Position numbers and translations under genes: made by a program. Below the pieces are notes generated by a model. It ran no database searches and was not told the origin of the DNA. It worked only from the letters and a program-made list of their open reading frames with translations. From the NCBI RefSeq assembly GCF_036881715.1, contig NZ_JBAKBF010000004.1, positions 62,001-126,000 of the forward strand: 64,000 nt of DNA, given 5' to 3'. Below, piece after piece: positions 1 to 9,200 of the stretch. Source of the stretch: Pannonibacter anstelovis (GTDB lineage: Bacteria > Pseudomonadota > Alphaproteobacteria > Rhizobiales > Stappiaceae). Numbering within the stretch: the stretch's first letter is position 1; each line of letters begins with the position of its first letter.

Positions 1-44
1 CCAGAAATTTCGTCAAAGCACAGACAATGTCAACCGGTTTTGAA

Positions 45-60
45 AATTGGTTGACCAATT
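45..60. promoter_or_regulatory. GntR/FadR-type (UxuR/ExuR-like) operator
   Basis: A perfect 16-bp dyad, AATTGGT-TG-ACCAATT, is visible. It matches the TGGT-N2-ACCA core bound by FCD-type GntR regulators and is nearly identical to the hexuronate UxuR/ExuR consensus known in enterobacteria. It lies 290 bp upstream of the TRAP permease genes, so it may control them or a divergent gene beyond the left edge. Which gene it serves is inference; no such regulator is in the window. Confidence 0.6.
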
Positions 61-350
61 CCCGGAAATAGGTTTTCTCTGACAAGCCGGATAAAGGGGC
101 AAAACGCCTCTTTTCCGGGCATTGTCTGAGGTTTTCAACATCGGGCCAGTTGTCAGCAGAGGTGGCATAAACCGCCGCATCGAACCGCCGCATCCCCGGT
201 ACGCCTTAGAAAGCGCGGGCGTGGGGCAGGAAAGCGGACAACCGGAATGGCAAACCGGCAGACCAAGCTTGAAAGGCAGGCCGGGACATAAGAGGTCCCG
301 GGAGGAAACAGGGGCCTTGCATCTTTGCCCCACGAGGAGGACATGCAGCC
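61..350. other. Leader/intergenic DNA before the TRAP genes
   Basis: I find no convincing gene in this stretch; reading frames are short or antisense shadows. It holds one perfect hairpin at 281-301 (CCGGGAC, 7-nt loop, GTCCCGG) without a T-run. The purine-rich ribosome binding site GAGGAGGA lies around 333-341, just before the first TRAP gene. A hairpin before the permease genes would fit a binding-protein gene further upstream, but none is seen here. Confidence 0.5.
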
Positions 351-884
351 ATGCATGCACTGAAAGCCCGCGTAGACTACGCTTTGGGCCTGTTCATCGC
401 CGCGGTCTTCGCGGTTCTGGTCGCCTGCGTCGTCTGGCAGGTGGTGTCGCGCTACATTCTTGGCGCGCCCAGCACCCTGACGGACGAGACCGCAAGATTC
501 CTGTTCATGTGGATTGGCCTTATCGGCGCTGCCTACACGCTTGGCCAGCGCAAGCATCTGGCCATCGACGTGCTGATGCAGATGTCCTCCCCTAAGGTTG
601 CGCGCATGCTCGCTCTGCTCGTCACCGCCCTGATCGCCGCTTTCGCCGCCATCGTCATGGTCAAGGGCGGGCTTGCGCTCGTGCAGAAGACCCTTGCCTC
701 CGGCCAGGTCACGCCGTCGCTGCGCCTGCCCATGGGCTATGTCTATGCTGCCGTGCCACTCTCCGGCGGCATGATGCTGCTCTATTGCGCCGAATTTGCC
801 GCAGGCCTGATCTCCGGCCGCTACGCCCCCGTTGAAGATCTTGAAGCCGAAGCAATCACCGGCACTGACCAGGGCCAAGGATAA
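351..884 (+). CDS. TRAP transporter small permease (DctQ family)
   Basis: This 177-residue protein is the small, four-helix membrane subunit of a tripartite ATP-independent periplasmic transporter. Hydrophobic stretches lie at about residues 12-35, 50-65, 82-105 and 125-150, the usual DctQ spacing and length. The segment TDETARFLFMWIGLIGAAY is typical of the family. The gene is followed after 6 bp by the large permease, so the two are co-transcribed. A DctP-type binding protein is expected but is not in the window; it could lie to the left. The ATG at 351 was chosen because it follows GAGGAGGA. Substrate unknown; the downstream glycosidase suggests a sugar or sugar acid. Confidence 0.9.
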   Translation: MHALKARVDYALGLFIAAVFAVLVACVVWQVVSRYILGAPSTLTDETARFLFMWIGLIGAAYTLGQRKHLAIDVLMQMSSPKVARMLALLVTALIAAFAAIVMVKGGLALVQKTLASGQVTPSLRLPMGYVYAAVPLSGGMMLLYCAEFAAGLISGRYAPVEDLEAEAITGTDQGQG

Positions 885-890
885 TCCATC

Positions 891-2204
891 ATGGAAAGCG
901 AACTGATCAGCGCCCTCACCCTGTTTGGCGCCTTCTTCCTGCTGATGTTCATTGGCGTTCCGGTTGCCTACGCCATCGGCATTGCAACGGTCGTGACCTT
1001 CACCCTGTTCCTGACCTTCGACCAGTCGATCTTCAACACGGCGCAGCAGCTGGCATCGGGCCTCGACAGCTTCACCCTGCTGGCAGTGCCCTTCTTCATT
1101 CTCGCCGGCAACATCATGAACCGCGGCGGCATCGCCCTGCGCCTCATCGAATTCGCCAAGGTGCTTGGCGGCCGCCTGCCGGGCTCACTCGCCCACTGCA
1201 ACGTGCTGGCCAACATGATGTTTGGCGCAATCTCCGGCTCCGCCGTGGCTGCAGCTGCTGCCGTTGGCGGCGTGATGGCACCGCTGCAGAAGAAGGAAGG
1301 TTATGACCCCGCCTTTTCGGCTGCGGTCAACATCGCCTCCTGCCCCACCGGCCTGCTGATTCCGCCGTCCACCACCTTCATCGTCTATTCGCTGATTTCC
1401 GGCGGCACGTCGATCGCGGCTCTCTTCGTTGCTGGCTACGTGCCCGGCATCCTCATGGGCCTTGGCATCATGATCATCGCCGGCATCGTGGCAAAGAAAC
1501 GCGGTTATCCGGTCGCCCCCCGTCCGAGCTGGAAAGAAGTGGCCAGCAAGACCGGTGACGCGATTCTGCCGCTGGGCCTCATCGTCGTCATCATGGGCGG
1601 CATCATCGGGGGCGCCTTCACGGCAACGGAAGCCTCCGCAGTTGCCGTGGTCTATACGCTGATCCTCGCGCTCTTCTGGTACCGCGAAATCGGCTTCAAA
1701 GACCTGCCGGGCATCTTCCTGGAGTCTGCCGTCACCACGTCTATCGTGCTGCTGATGATCGGCTGCTCCATCGCCATGTCCCGTGTGATGGCCTTTGCTG
1801 ACATTCCCTTCACGGTGTCCGACCTGCTGCTGTCGCTTTCCGACAATCCGCTGGTGCTGCTGCTGATCATCAACATTGCCCTGCTGATCGTCGGCATGTT
1901 CATGGATATGACGCCTGCGCTGCTGATCTTCACCCCCATCTTCCTGCCGGTGGTGAAGGATCTGGGCATGGACCCGGTGCATTTCGGCGTGATGATGACC
2001 TTCAACCTGTGCATCGGCATCTGCACCCCGCCCGTCGGCTCGGCGCTGTTTGTCGGCTGCTCGGTGGCGAAGGTTTCCATCGCCCGCGTCATCCGTCCGC
2101 TGCTGCCGATGATGGCCATGCAGCTCGCCGTGCTGCTGCTGATCACCTACGTTCCGGACCTCAGCCTGGCGCTGCCGCGCCTGCTGCTGGGTTATGCTGG
2201 CTGA
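891..2204 (+). CDS. TRAP transporter large permease (DctM family)
   Basis: This 437-residue, very hydrophobic protein has about twelve membrane segments, as expected for the DctM subunit that carries the sodium-coupled substrate path. Family hallmarks are visible: AVPFFILAGNIMNRGGIA near residue 65, MFGAISGSAVAAAAAVG near 110 and LLIPPSTTFIVYSLISG near 155. The C-terminal half repeats the fold, with GMFMDMTPALLIFTPIFLP near residue 340. It follows dctQ by 6 bp and precedes the GH31 gene by 15 bp, so all three look like one transcript. The glycosidase is probably acting on what this transporter brings in. Confidence 0.93.
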   Translation: MESELISALTLFGAFFLLMFIGVPVAYAIGIATVVTFTLFLTFDQSIFNTAQQLASGLDSFTLLAVPFFILAGNIMNRGGIALRLIEFAKVLGGRLPGSLAHCNVLANMMFGAISGSAVAAAAAVGGVMAPLQKKEGYDPAFSAAVNIASCPTGLLIPPSTTFIVYSLISGGTSIAALFVAGYVPGILMGLGIMIIAGIVAKKRGYPVAPRPSWKEVASKTGDAILPLGLIVVIMGGIIGGAFTATEASAVAVVYTLILALFWYREIGFKDLPGIFLESAVTTSIVLLMIGCSIAMSRVMAFADIPFTVSDLLLSLSDNPLVLLLIINIALLIVGMFMDMTPALLIFTPIFLPVVKDLGMDPVHFGVMMTFNLCIGICTPPVGSALFVGCSVAKVSIARVIRPLLPMMAMQLAVLLLITYVPDLSLALPRLLLGYAG

Positions 2205-2219
2205 CGCTGGAGACATCTC

Positions 2220-4628
2220 ATGAAAACGCTTGAGACATTCACTCTCACCCGCTCCATCGAGTCCGGCATCGAGCTGTCCATCGAAGGCCGCCACGTGATG
2301 ACCGTGGAAGTGCTGGAAGACGCCCTGTTCCGCGTGCAGCTGCGCAAGAACGGCGAATTCCGCCTCGGCCGCAGCTGGACCGTGGCTCCCAAGCCGGAAG
2401 GCACGGCCACACCTTGCGAAACCCCGTGGGAAGGCCGCTCGCGGCGCGACCTTTCCGGCTTCACCTGCCCGGCCTTCACGCTGACCGACAATGGCGAGGC
2501 GGGCATCGTCCTCACCACCGGGAAGCTGCGTCTCACCATCACCCAGCCTCTCACCTTCGTGTGGGAAGCTAAGCAGGCCGATGGCAGCTTTCTTGTCTTT
2601 GCCGAAGACCGCCCGACCGGCGCCTATCTGCTGGACGTAAAGTCCCACGCCCATGCCCATTTCCTGCTGCGCAAGACCGGCGAGCGGGTCTACGGCCTCG
2701 GCGAAAAGGCTGGCGATGTTGAACGTTCCGGACGCCGCTTCGAGATGCGCAACCTCGACGCCATGGGCTATGACGCCCGCTCGACGGACCCGCTCTACAA
2801 GCACTGGCCCTTCAGCGTCACCCGCACACCCTCGTCCGGCGCCTTTGGCATTTTCTACGACAACCTTGCAGGCAGCTGGTTCGATCTCGGCAACGAGCTG
2901 GACAATTACCACAAGCCCTACCGTGCCTACCGCGCCGAGGACGGCGACCTCGACTATTACATGAGCTGGGGCGCCTCGGTTCTGGATGTGGTCAAGGCCA
3001 ATGTCCGCCTCACCGGCGGCACCGCCTTCCCGCCGCTGTGGACCATCGGCTATTCCGGCTCGACGATGCATTACACCGATGCAGACAACGCGCAGGAGCA
3101 GCTGGAAGGCTTCGTCCGGCTGGTGGAAGAGCACGACATCCCCTGCGACAGCTTCCAGCTGTCCTCGGGCTACACCTCCATCGGGCTGAAGCGCTACGTC
3201 TTCAACTGGAACACGGAAAAGGTGCCGGACCCGGCCGGCATGTCGGCGAAGTTCGCCTCCGCCGGTCTGCATCTGGCGGCAAACATCAAGCCCTGCCTGC
3301 TGCAGGACCATCCGATGTTCGCGGATGTAGCGGCGAAGAAGCTCTTCGTTCTCGACAGCGAGAGCAGCACGCCCGCGCGTTCGGTGTTCTGGGATGACGA
3401 GGGCGCGCACCTCGACTTCACCAACCCGGAAACCATCGCCTGGTGGCAGCAGAACGTGACCGAGAAGCTGCTCGGTTACGGCATCAACTCCACCTGGAAC
3501 GACAACAACGAGTACGAGATCTGGGACAGCCACGCCCGCTGCAACGGCTTCGGCGAGACCATCGACATTGGCCTCATCCGTCCGCTGATGCCGGTGCTGA
3601 TGACCCGCGCCAGCTACGAGGCGCAGGTGCGCCACCAGCCGGATGTGCGCCCCTATCTCATCTCCCGTTCCGGTGCACCGGGGCTGCAGCGCTACGCCCA
3701 GACATGGTCCGGTGACAACCGCACCGCCTGGGAAACCGTGCGCTACAACACCCGCATGGGCCTCGGCATGTCGCTGTCCGGCCTCTACAACATCGGCCAT
3801 GACGTGGGCGGCTTTGCCGGTCCGCGCCCCGAGCCGGAGCTGTTTGTCCGCTGGGTGCAGAACGGAATCTTCCATCCGCGCTTCACCATCCATTCCTGGA
3901 ACGACGACCGCACGGTCAACGAGCCATGGATGTTCCCGGAAGTGACGGACCACATCCGCGATGCGATCAAGTTCCGCTACCGCCTTCTGCCGTACCTCTA
4001 CACGGTGCTGCATGCGGCAGTGACCGCTGACGAGCCGATGCTGCGCCCCACGTTCCTCGACCACGAGAGCGATGCGCGCACCTTCGCCGAGAGCGACGAA
4101 TTCCTGATCGGCCGTGACCTGCTGGTGGCAAGCGTCATGGACAAGGGCGCCGCATCCCGCACGCTCTATCTGCCGGAGAACGGCACCGGCTGGTGGAACT
4201 TCTGGACCGGCGAATGGCATGCAGGCGGCCAGGAACTCACCCTGCCCGTCACGCTTGGGTCCATGCCGCTGTTCGTGCGCGCTGGCAGCGTGCTGCCACT
4301 GGCCGAAGGCCTGACCCGCGCCGACAGCCGCAAGGACACGGCCCGCACCCTCGCCATTTTCCCGGCACAAGGGGCAGCTTCCAGCGTCAGTCATGAATAT
4401 GCGGACGACGGCTTTGCGGCCAATGCACTGGACGGCAACCATGCCCTGATCCGCATGGACCTGACCAGCGATGCAGACAGCATCAACCTGACCCTCTCCC
4501 GCACGGGCGCCTATGCCCCCGCATGGACTGAGGCAAAGGTGATCCTGCCGGCCGGTGAAAAGCGCAATCTGACGGTGAACGGCGTGGAAGCTGCAAGCGG
4601 CGCCACGGCCAGCTTTCCGGCAGCCTGA
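2220..4628 (+). CDS. Glycoside hydrolase family 31 (alpha-glucosidase/alpha-xylosidase type)
   Basis: This 802-residue enzyme hydrolyses a terminal alpha-linked sugar with retention. The GH31 nucleophile region WNDNNEYEIWD lies near residue 425, and the acid/base region WSGDNRTAWE near residue 497. An N-terminal beta domain (about 1-240), the central TIM barrel (about 260-590) and C-terminal beta domains follow the usual order. There is no signal peptide, so it should act in the cytoplasm on imported oligosaccharide. It sits 15 bp after the TRAP permease. Exact specificity (glucose, xylose or other) cannot be read from the sequence. GH31 assignment is firm. Confidence 0.9.
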   Translation: MKTLETFTLTRSIESGIELSIEGRHVMTVEVLEDALFRVQLRKNGEFRLGRSWTVAPKPEGTATPCETPWEGRSRRDLSGFTCPAFTLTDNGEAGIVLTTGKLRLTITQPLTFVWEAKQADGSFLVFAEDRPTGAYLLDVKSHAHAHFLLRKTGERVYGLGEKAGDVERSGRRFEMRNLDAMGYDARSTDPLYKHWPFSVTRTPSSGAFGIFYDNLAGSWFDLGNELDNYHKPYRAYRAEDGDLDYYMSWGASVLDVVKANVRLTGGTAFPPLWTIGYSGSTMHYTDADNAQEQLEGFVRLVEEHDIPCDSFQLSSGYTSIGLKRYVFNWNTEKVPDPAGMSAKFASAGLHLAANIKPCLLQDHPMFADVAAKKLFVLDSESSTPARSVFWDDEGAHLDFTNPETIAWWQQNVTEKLLGYGINSTWNDNNEYEIWDSHARCNGFGETIDIGLIRPLMPVLMTRASYEAQVRHQPDVRPYLISRSGAPGLQRYAQTWSGDNRTAWETVRYNTRMGLGMSLSGLYNIGHDVGGFAGPRPEPELFVRWVQNGIFHPRFTIHSWNDDRTVNEPWMFPEVTDHIRDAIKFRYRLLPYLYTVLHAAVTADEPMLRPTFLDHESDARTFAESDEFLIGRDLLVASVMDKGAASRTLYLPENGTGWWNFWTGEWHAGGQELTLPVTLGSMPLFVRAGSVLPLAEGLTRADSRKDTARTLAIFPAQGAASSVSHEYADDGFAANALDGNHALIRMDLTSDADSINLTLSRTGAYAPAWTEAKVILPAGEKRNLTVNGVEAASGATASFPAA

Positions 4629-4635
4629 CATGAAA

Positions 4636-4682
4636 GGCGGGTGGCTACACCCGCCAGAAACCCCGGCGGTCTGAGGACCGCC
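4636..4682. repeat. Two tandem perfect hairpins after the GH31 gene
   Basis: Two stem-loops follow the stop codon: GGCGGGTG-GCTA-CACCCGCC at 4636-4655 and GGCGGTC-TGAG-GACCGCC at 4665-4682. Neither has a T-run. They may protect the mRNA 3' end ahead of the true terminator at 4759. Confidence 0.6.
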
Positions 4683-4758
4683 AAAACAAGAAGAGCACGG
4701 GCACCGGCAGTACCGGCAAGCCCGCGCCTTTTTCCAAGTCCTCCCAAGACGCACCTCG

Positions 4759-4793
4759 GCGCGGATGACCCCGGTCATCCGCGCTTTCTTTTT
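4759..4793 (+). terminator. Rho-independent terminator of the TRAP-GH31 operon
   Basis: A 12-bp perfect stem, GCGCGGATGACC/GGTCATCCGCGC (4759-4770 and 4773-4784), is followed by TTTCTTTTT. It ends the TRAP-GH31 transcript. The rest of the 4629-4944 gap carries only the two hairpins above and the promoter region of the regulator at 4945. Confidence 0.85.
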
Positions 4794-4944
4794 GCGCGAT
4801 CTGACGCAGCATCACACCGGGCTGTTCAGAAGATGCATTCTGTTTCGGATAATTGCTGGACATCGCTTTCCGTAGCAGCAAAAGTCCTCGCGGATCTGTT
4901 ATCAGATCATTCTGCGCCTCAGCCAGCAAGACGGGGGACCTTGC

Positions 4945-6075
4945 ATGGACGACCAGGATACGGAATTCATCAAGGTGCGGGACAGCTTCTTTGAGGCAGC
5001 TGTCAACCCTGACCTATGGGACAGGGCTCTCGCCGGTTTTTCAGATTTCACCGGCGGATCTTCTGTAAACCTCGTCGTTCTGGACAAGCCCGGCGCGCCA
5101 CCGGTGATCGAGCATTTTGTCCGGGGCGACGATGCAGCCTACGCTCGCTATCTCGGTGACTATTTCGCCATTGACCGCCGGGTGCCGCGGGTTGCGGCGG
5201 CACAGGTCGGCAGGATCCTGCTGGAACAGGATGTGCTGAGCGAGGAAGAGAAGCGGCAGGACACGGTCTACAATGAGATCCTGGCCGGCAACGGCATGCG
5301 CAATCTCGCACTTGCCAACCTGTCCAGCGGCCACCTTCTCATGGGCATCGGCATAGCCCCGCAGAATGATGCAGACCCGTTCGAAGCAGATCAGTTGACA
5401 CGGCTGGCCCGGCTGCTGCCGCATCTGCGCAATGCGCTTAGCTTCTATACAATCAACATTCAGCTGCAGCTGCAACGGCAGATGCTGGCGGATCTCTTTG
5501 CCCTTGATGGCAAGGGGATCGTGGTGCTGGACATGAACCGCCGGGTGCTGTTTGCCAATGCACTTGCCGAAACGCAGTTTTCCAGCGGCCTCATTTCGGT
5601 GCGCCAGGGCACCATCACCTTCCGGCACCGCAACAGTGAAATGGCCTGGCAACGCGCCTTGCAGGATCTCCAGGACGGGGAAGTTACGGGATCAGCAAGC
5701 TTCATGGCCGAAAACCCTGAAACGCTCGGCATGACGGGTGTCCGTGTGCTTTCGGCGGCCCCTGTTCTCGAACAGTTTCCGATGTTCACCGCCCCTGCCA
5801 TGCTGATGCTGCTCACGCCCATCAATCCGGGGCTGGCAATCAGTCCCACAGAGGTTGCCCGCTTTGGTGCGCTCTTCAGGCTGACACCGGCCGAATGCCG
5901 GGTGATCGAGGCCATTTCCGCAGGCACAGGACTGGATGATCACGCAAGCCAGCAGGGCATCCGGCTCGATACCGCCCGCAAGCAGTTGAAGTCCGCCATG
6001 GCAAAATGCGGTGTCACCAGCCAGAAGGCACTCATTTCCCGGCTGGAACGCTTCTGCCTGGTTGCCTTGCGGTAA
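4945..6075 (+). CDS. LuxR-like helix-turn-helix regulator
   Basis: A 376-residue protein with a C-terminal LuxR-type DNA-binding region (about residues 313-370). LTPAECRVIEAISAG occupies the position of the family's LTxRExEVLxLxAxG, and DTARKQLKSAMAKCGV the position of the recognition helix. The N-terminal 300 residues look like a sensor domain and lack recognisable autoinducer-binding motifs. It resembles the protein at 19983 along its whole length, so the two are paralogues. The start was chosen because GGGGGA precedes the ATG. It converges on the caspase-like gene and shares a terminator with it. Target and signal unknown. Confidence 0.8.
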   Translation: MDDQDTEFIKVRDSFFEAAVNPDLWDRALAGFSDFTGGSSVNLVVLDKPGAPPVIEHFVRGDDAAYARYLGDYFAIDRRVPRVAAAQVGRILLEQDVLSEEEKRQDTVYNEILAGNGMRNLALANLSSGHLLMGIGIAPQNDADPFEADQLTRLARLLPHLRNALSFYTINIQLQLQRQMLADLFALDGKGIVVLDMNRRVLFANALAETQFSSGLISVRQGTITFRHRNSEMAWQRALQDLQDGEVTGSASFMAENPETLGMTGVRVLSAAPVLEQFPMFTAPAMLMLLTPINPGLAISPTEVARFGALFRLTPAECRVIEAISAGTGLDDHASQQGIRLDTARKQLKSAMAKCGVTSQKALISRLERFCLVALR

Positions 6076-6079
6076 AAAA

Positions 6080-6105
6080 GGAAGGGCGGCAACAGCCGCC
6101 CTTCC
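6080..6105 (-). terminator. Strong terminator between the LuxR-like and caspase-like genes
   Basis: An 11-bp perfect stem, GGAAGGGCGGC-AACA-GCCGCCCTTCC, is followed on the minus strand by TTTTTT (the AAAAAA at 6074-6079 on the plus strand). It ends the minus-strand protease operon and may also slow plus-strand transcription. A second hairpin (CCTTGCGGC at 6176-6184 with GCCGCAAGG at 6203-6211) lies just past the caspase-like stop codon. Confidence 0.85.
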
Positions 6106-6215
6106 GATCAACTGAAAAGTATTTCCGAGTATAAATGTGCCTCCCGCCACTATGGCGTTCGGCAAAATTCCGGGGCCTTGCGGCACAAGCGGTAACGCCT
6201 GCGCCGCAAGGCAGA

Positions 6216-9200
6216 TCAATTGGCCTGGGCTACCGGGAAATCGAGCACATTTTCCGATTTCGGAATGGTCGGATGCTGTGCCCCGTCCGTCAGCTGCGGC
6301 ACACGGCGGGAGGTGTAGCTGATGAGCTCCTGAATGCTGGTGAAGCCGTTGGCATCACCTGCATTGCGGTCTGCCTCGCCGTCCAGCCCCTCAAGCAGTG
6401 CCGCCGTAAACGCACCGTGGCCGCCCCTGTAGCTTTCGTCCTCCAGCGAAGACTGCGCGCCCGTAGAGGAAGCGACGACAATCGTACCTGTGCCTTCCGT
6501 CAGAGCCTTCACCGCGTCTTCAGCCGTGACACGCCCGCGCTTGCGCGGTCCAACCGTGCCCGCATGACAGATATCCATCAGGAACACGGCCTTCTGGTTG
6601 ACCGGGCGCCCCTCCAGGAAATCGCGGAACTTGTCCACCTGCATGCCCGTGTAAGGCCGCTGCATGTCGCCGTCATGGGTGACAAGATAAAGCTGCTGCT
6701 CATTGTCCTGCACACCATGCCCGGCAATGAAGAGCACGATCACGTCCTCGGCCGAGGCCTGCCGCAGGAAGTCGTTCATCTCCACCCGGATGTTGCGCTC
6801 GGTCGCCTGGTCATTGACCAGAACCCGCGTATTGACCTTGCCGTAAAGCACACCCTCCTGCGCCTTGAAGGCTTTCTCCAGCTCCTGCGCATCCTTGTGG
6901 GCATATTCGAGATTCTGGGTGGCGATCTCATAATCGGAGATACCGACGCCGAAGAACCACAGCTGCACATTCGAGGCCCGCTTCTGCGGCTTCGCCTCGG
7001 CCGTGCGGGTGATCTCCACCCGCTGGGTCAGGATCTTTGCATCCCTGTAGGCGATGCTCGCCTCGATGACGTTGACGCCCTCCTGCAGATTGAACTGACG
7101 CGAGGTACCGATCACCTCGCCGCCCTCATAAACCGGCTCCTCGTCGAAGCCGCGCCCGCGCGGAACAGGGCGCCCGTTGAGCGTATAGACAAGCTCCGGA
7201 TCGGGCAGGCTGGCATCGGCTTTCTCGATGCGCAGCTTCAGATTGAAGCTGTCCTCCGTGACCGAGGCTTTCAGCGGGCCGTCGACGGACATCTTGTAAG
7301 GCGCTTCGAAAAGCTCCGGCTCCACCTGCGGCGGCTCCGGCGCGGAAGGCGTGCCCCCCTCGCCGGTCAGACGGCTCAGGCGCTCCTGAATGACACGCGG
7401 CCGCTCGAAACGCTGCTTCAGGGCATCGAAAGGCAGGTAGTTGTCACCCAGAGACCAGAACACGCCATCGGTTCCGCCGAGTGACGAGGTGAACTCGCCG
7501 CTGGGCGCATAGGCGATCCACTCGTTACCGTTCTTGATCACCACGGTCAGCTGGCGCTCAAGCGTTCTGAGGTCGAAGTAGACCAGTTCGTTGCCTGAGG
7601 TCATCGCGACAAGAAGGTTGCGCGGCTCCAGCACCTCAATGTCACGCAAGGTGCCCCGGAAGAAGGCAGTCCGGTCTCCCAGTTTCAGCAGATCGCGCGA
7701 CCATTCGATGGTGCGGCCGTCATCCAGCTTGCGCGTCCAGAAGCCGTTGTCCGCTTCCCATTTCTCATACCGCCCGCTCGCCACATCATAGATCCGCCAG
7801 CCGCCTGCGACTTCCAGAACGCGCAGCTTTCCGGGTTCCTCATCCCGGAACGAGAGATCCCGCACTTCCTTGTTCAGGCTGATGACCTTGGTTTCACGTC
7901 CGGACGCAATTTCATAGACACGGACAGTCTTGCCATTGGTCCAGCCGTGCCCGTACCCATCTTCCCAGCGGGTAGCAAGTGCGACGAGACCGTCCGCGTC
8001 GCTGATGGAAATGTCGTTCACCGCCGTGCCGTAGCTCTTGCCATACTGCAAGCGGCTAGTGACGAAATCGAACTCAATACGCGACAACTTCCGCAGGGAA
8101 GGACGCTCCCGCACTTCCAGAACACCCGTCCGGGAGTCCGTCTTGCCCGCCGGCTGACCGGCAAAGACCACATACTTGTCGCTGGTGCTGACAAACTGGA
8201 CATTGAACCCGAGGTCCTCCAGCACCTCCTCACGGTAGTCCTGCGTGCTGAAGGTGACGATCCGGTTGTCTGCATCCACCATGAACTGGCGCGATCCATC
8301 CTCCTCCAGAGCCATCCAGCCAAGCTTGGGGCTTACTTGCAGGGTGTGCACACGCTGGCCTGTCGTCAGGTCCCAGACATGGCTGGCGCTGCTGTCACGC
8401 GAAACAAGCAATGCATTCGTCTTGTCGGATGAGATGCTGTAGCCCGCCGGTGCAAGGCCTGTCATGTCCGCAACGGGCTCGAGAGAGGCAGCGTCAAGCC
8501 ATTCCACCGTGCCGCCGCTTCCTGCCACAATACGCTTTCCATCAGGCGTGAAAGACAGGGAAATGTCTTGCGCACCCTTGCGCTTTGCAAGGATTTGTCC
8601 GTCAGACAGGTCCAACAGCATCAAGCCCGTTTCACTGTTGAAAGTGTCATTCATCACGGCCAGCGGCCGGGAGGGGTGAAACGCAATGCTCTTTGGAATG
8701 ACAGGCACGCTCCTGGACGCAACGACGCTCCAGTCCAGCGTGTCCCAGATCACCATTTGATGCTGGTTGTCGACCGCCACCACATAGCGGCCGTCGCGGC
8801 TCGCCCCCATGGCATGGGTCCAGTCTACGCCGGGGAGATGACGCTCCATCTGGAGCGTCTTTCCATCAAAAACCCTGATACCTTCACGCTGCGCCTGGCC
8901 AGCAACAATCTTGCCGCTGCCAGCCAGCCAGACCAGCGGCCCACTGATCCGCGTGGTGCTCAACCGGGTAACGGCTCGCTGGTTACGGGACTGCACGTTG
9001 TAGATCTTGAGGAAACCCTCGGCATCCGTGTAGGCTAGTTCATCGCTATATGGGCTCCAGGCAAGCTTGGCAATTTCGGCCTCACCATGAACCTGCGCAA
9101 CCGCATGCCCCGTCTTGGTGTCATAGACATAGAGCGTGTAGGTGACACTGCCGCTGACTTCCGTGTATTTCGAGACAGAAGCGAAATACCGGCCGTTGGG

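Noticed and set aside
1185..4778. 1197-codon open frame on the minus strand
   Set aside because: It is antisense to the DctM and GH31 genes, which have clear family motifs. Its translation is His/Gln/Arg-rich, as expected from a shadow of high-GC coding DNA.
6135..7484. 449-codon open frame opposite the caspase-like gene
   Set aside because: It is the antisense of the caspase domain, whose catalytic motifs are intact on the other strand.
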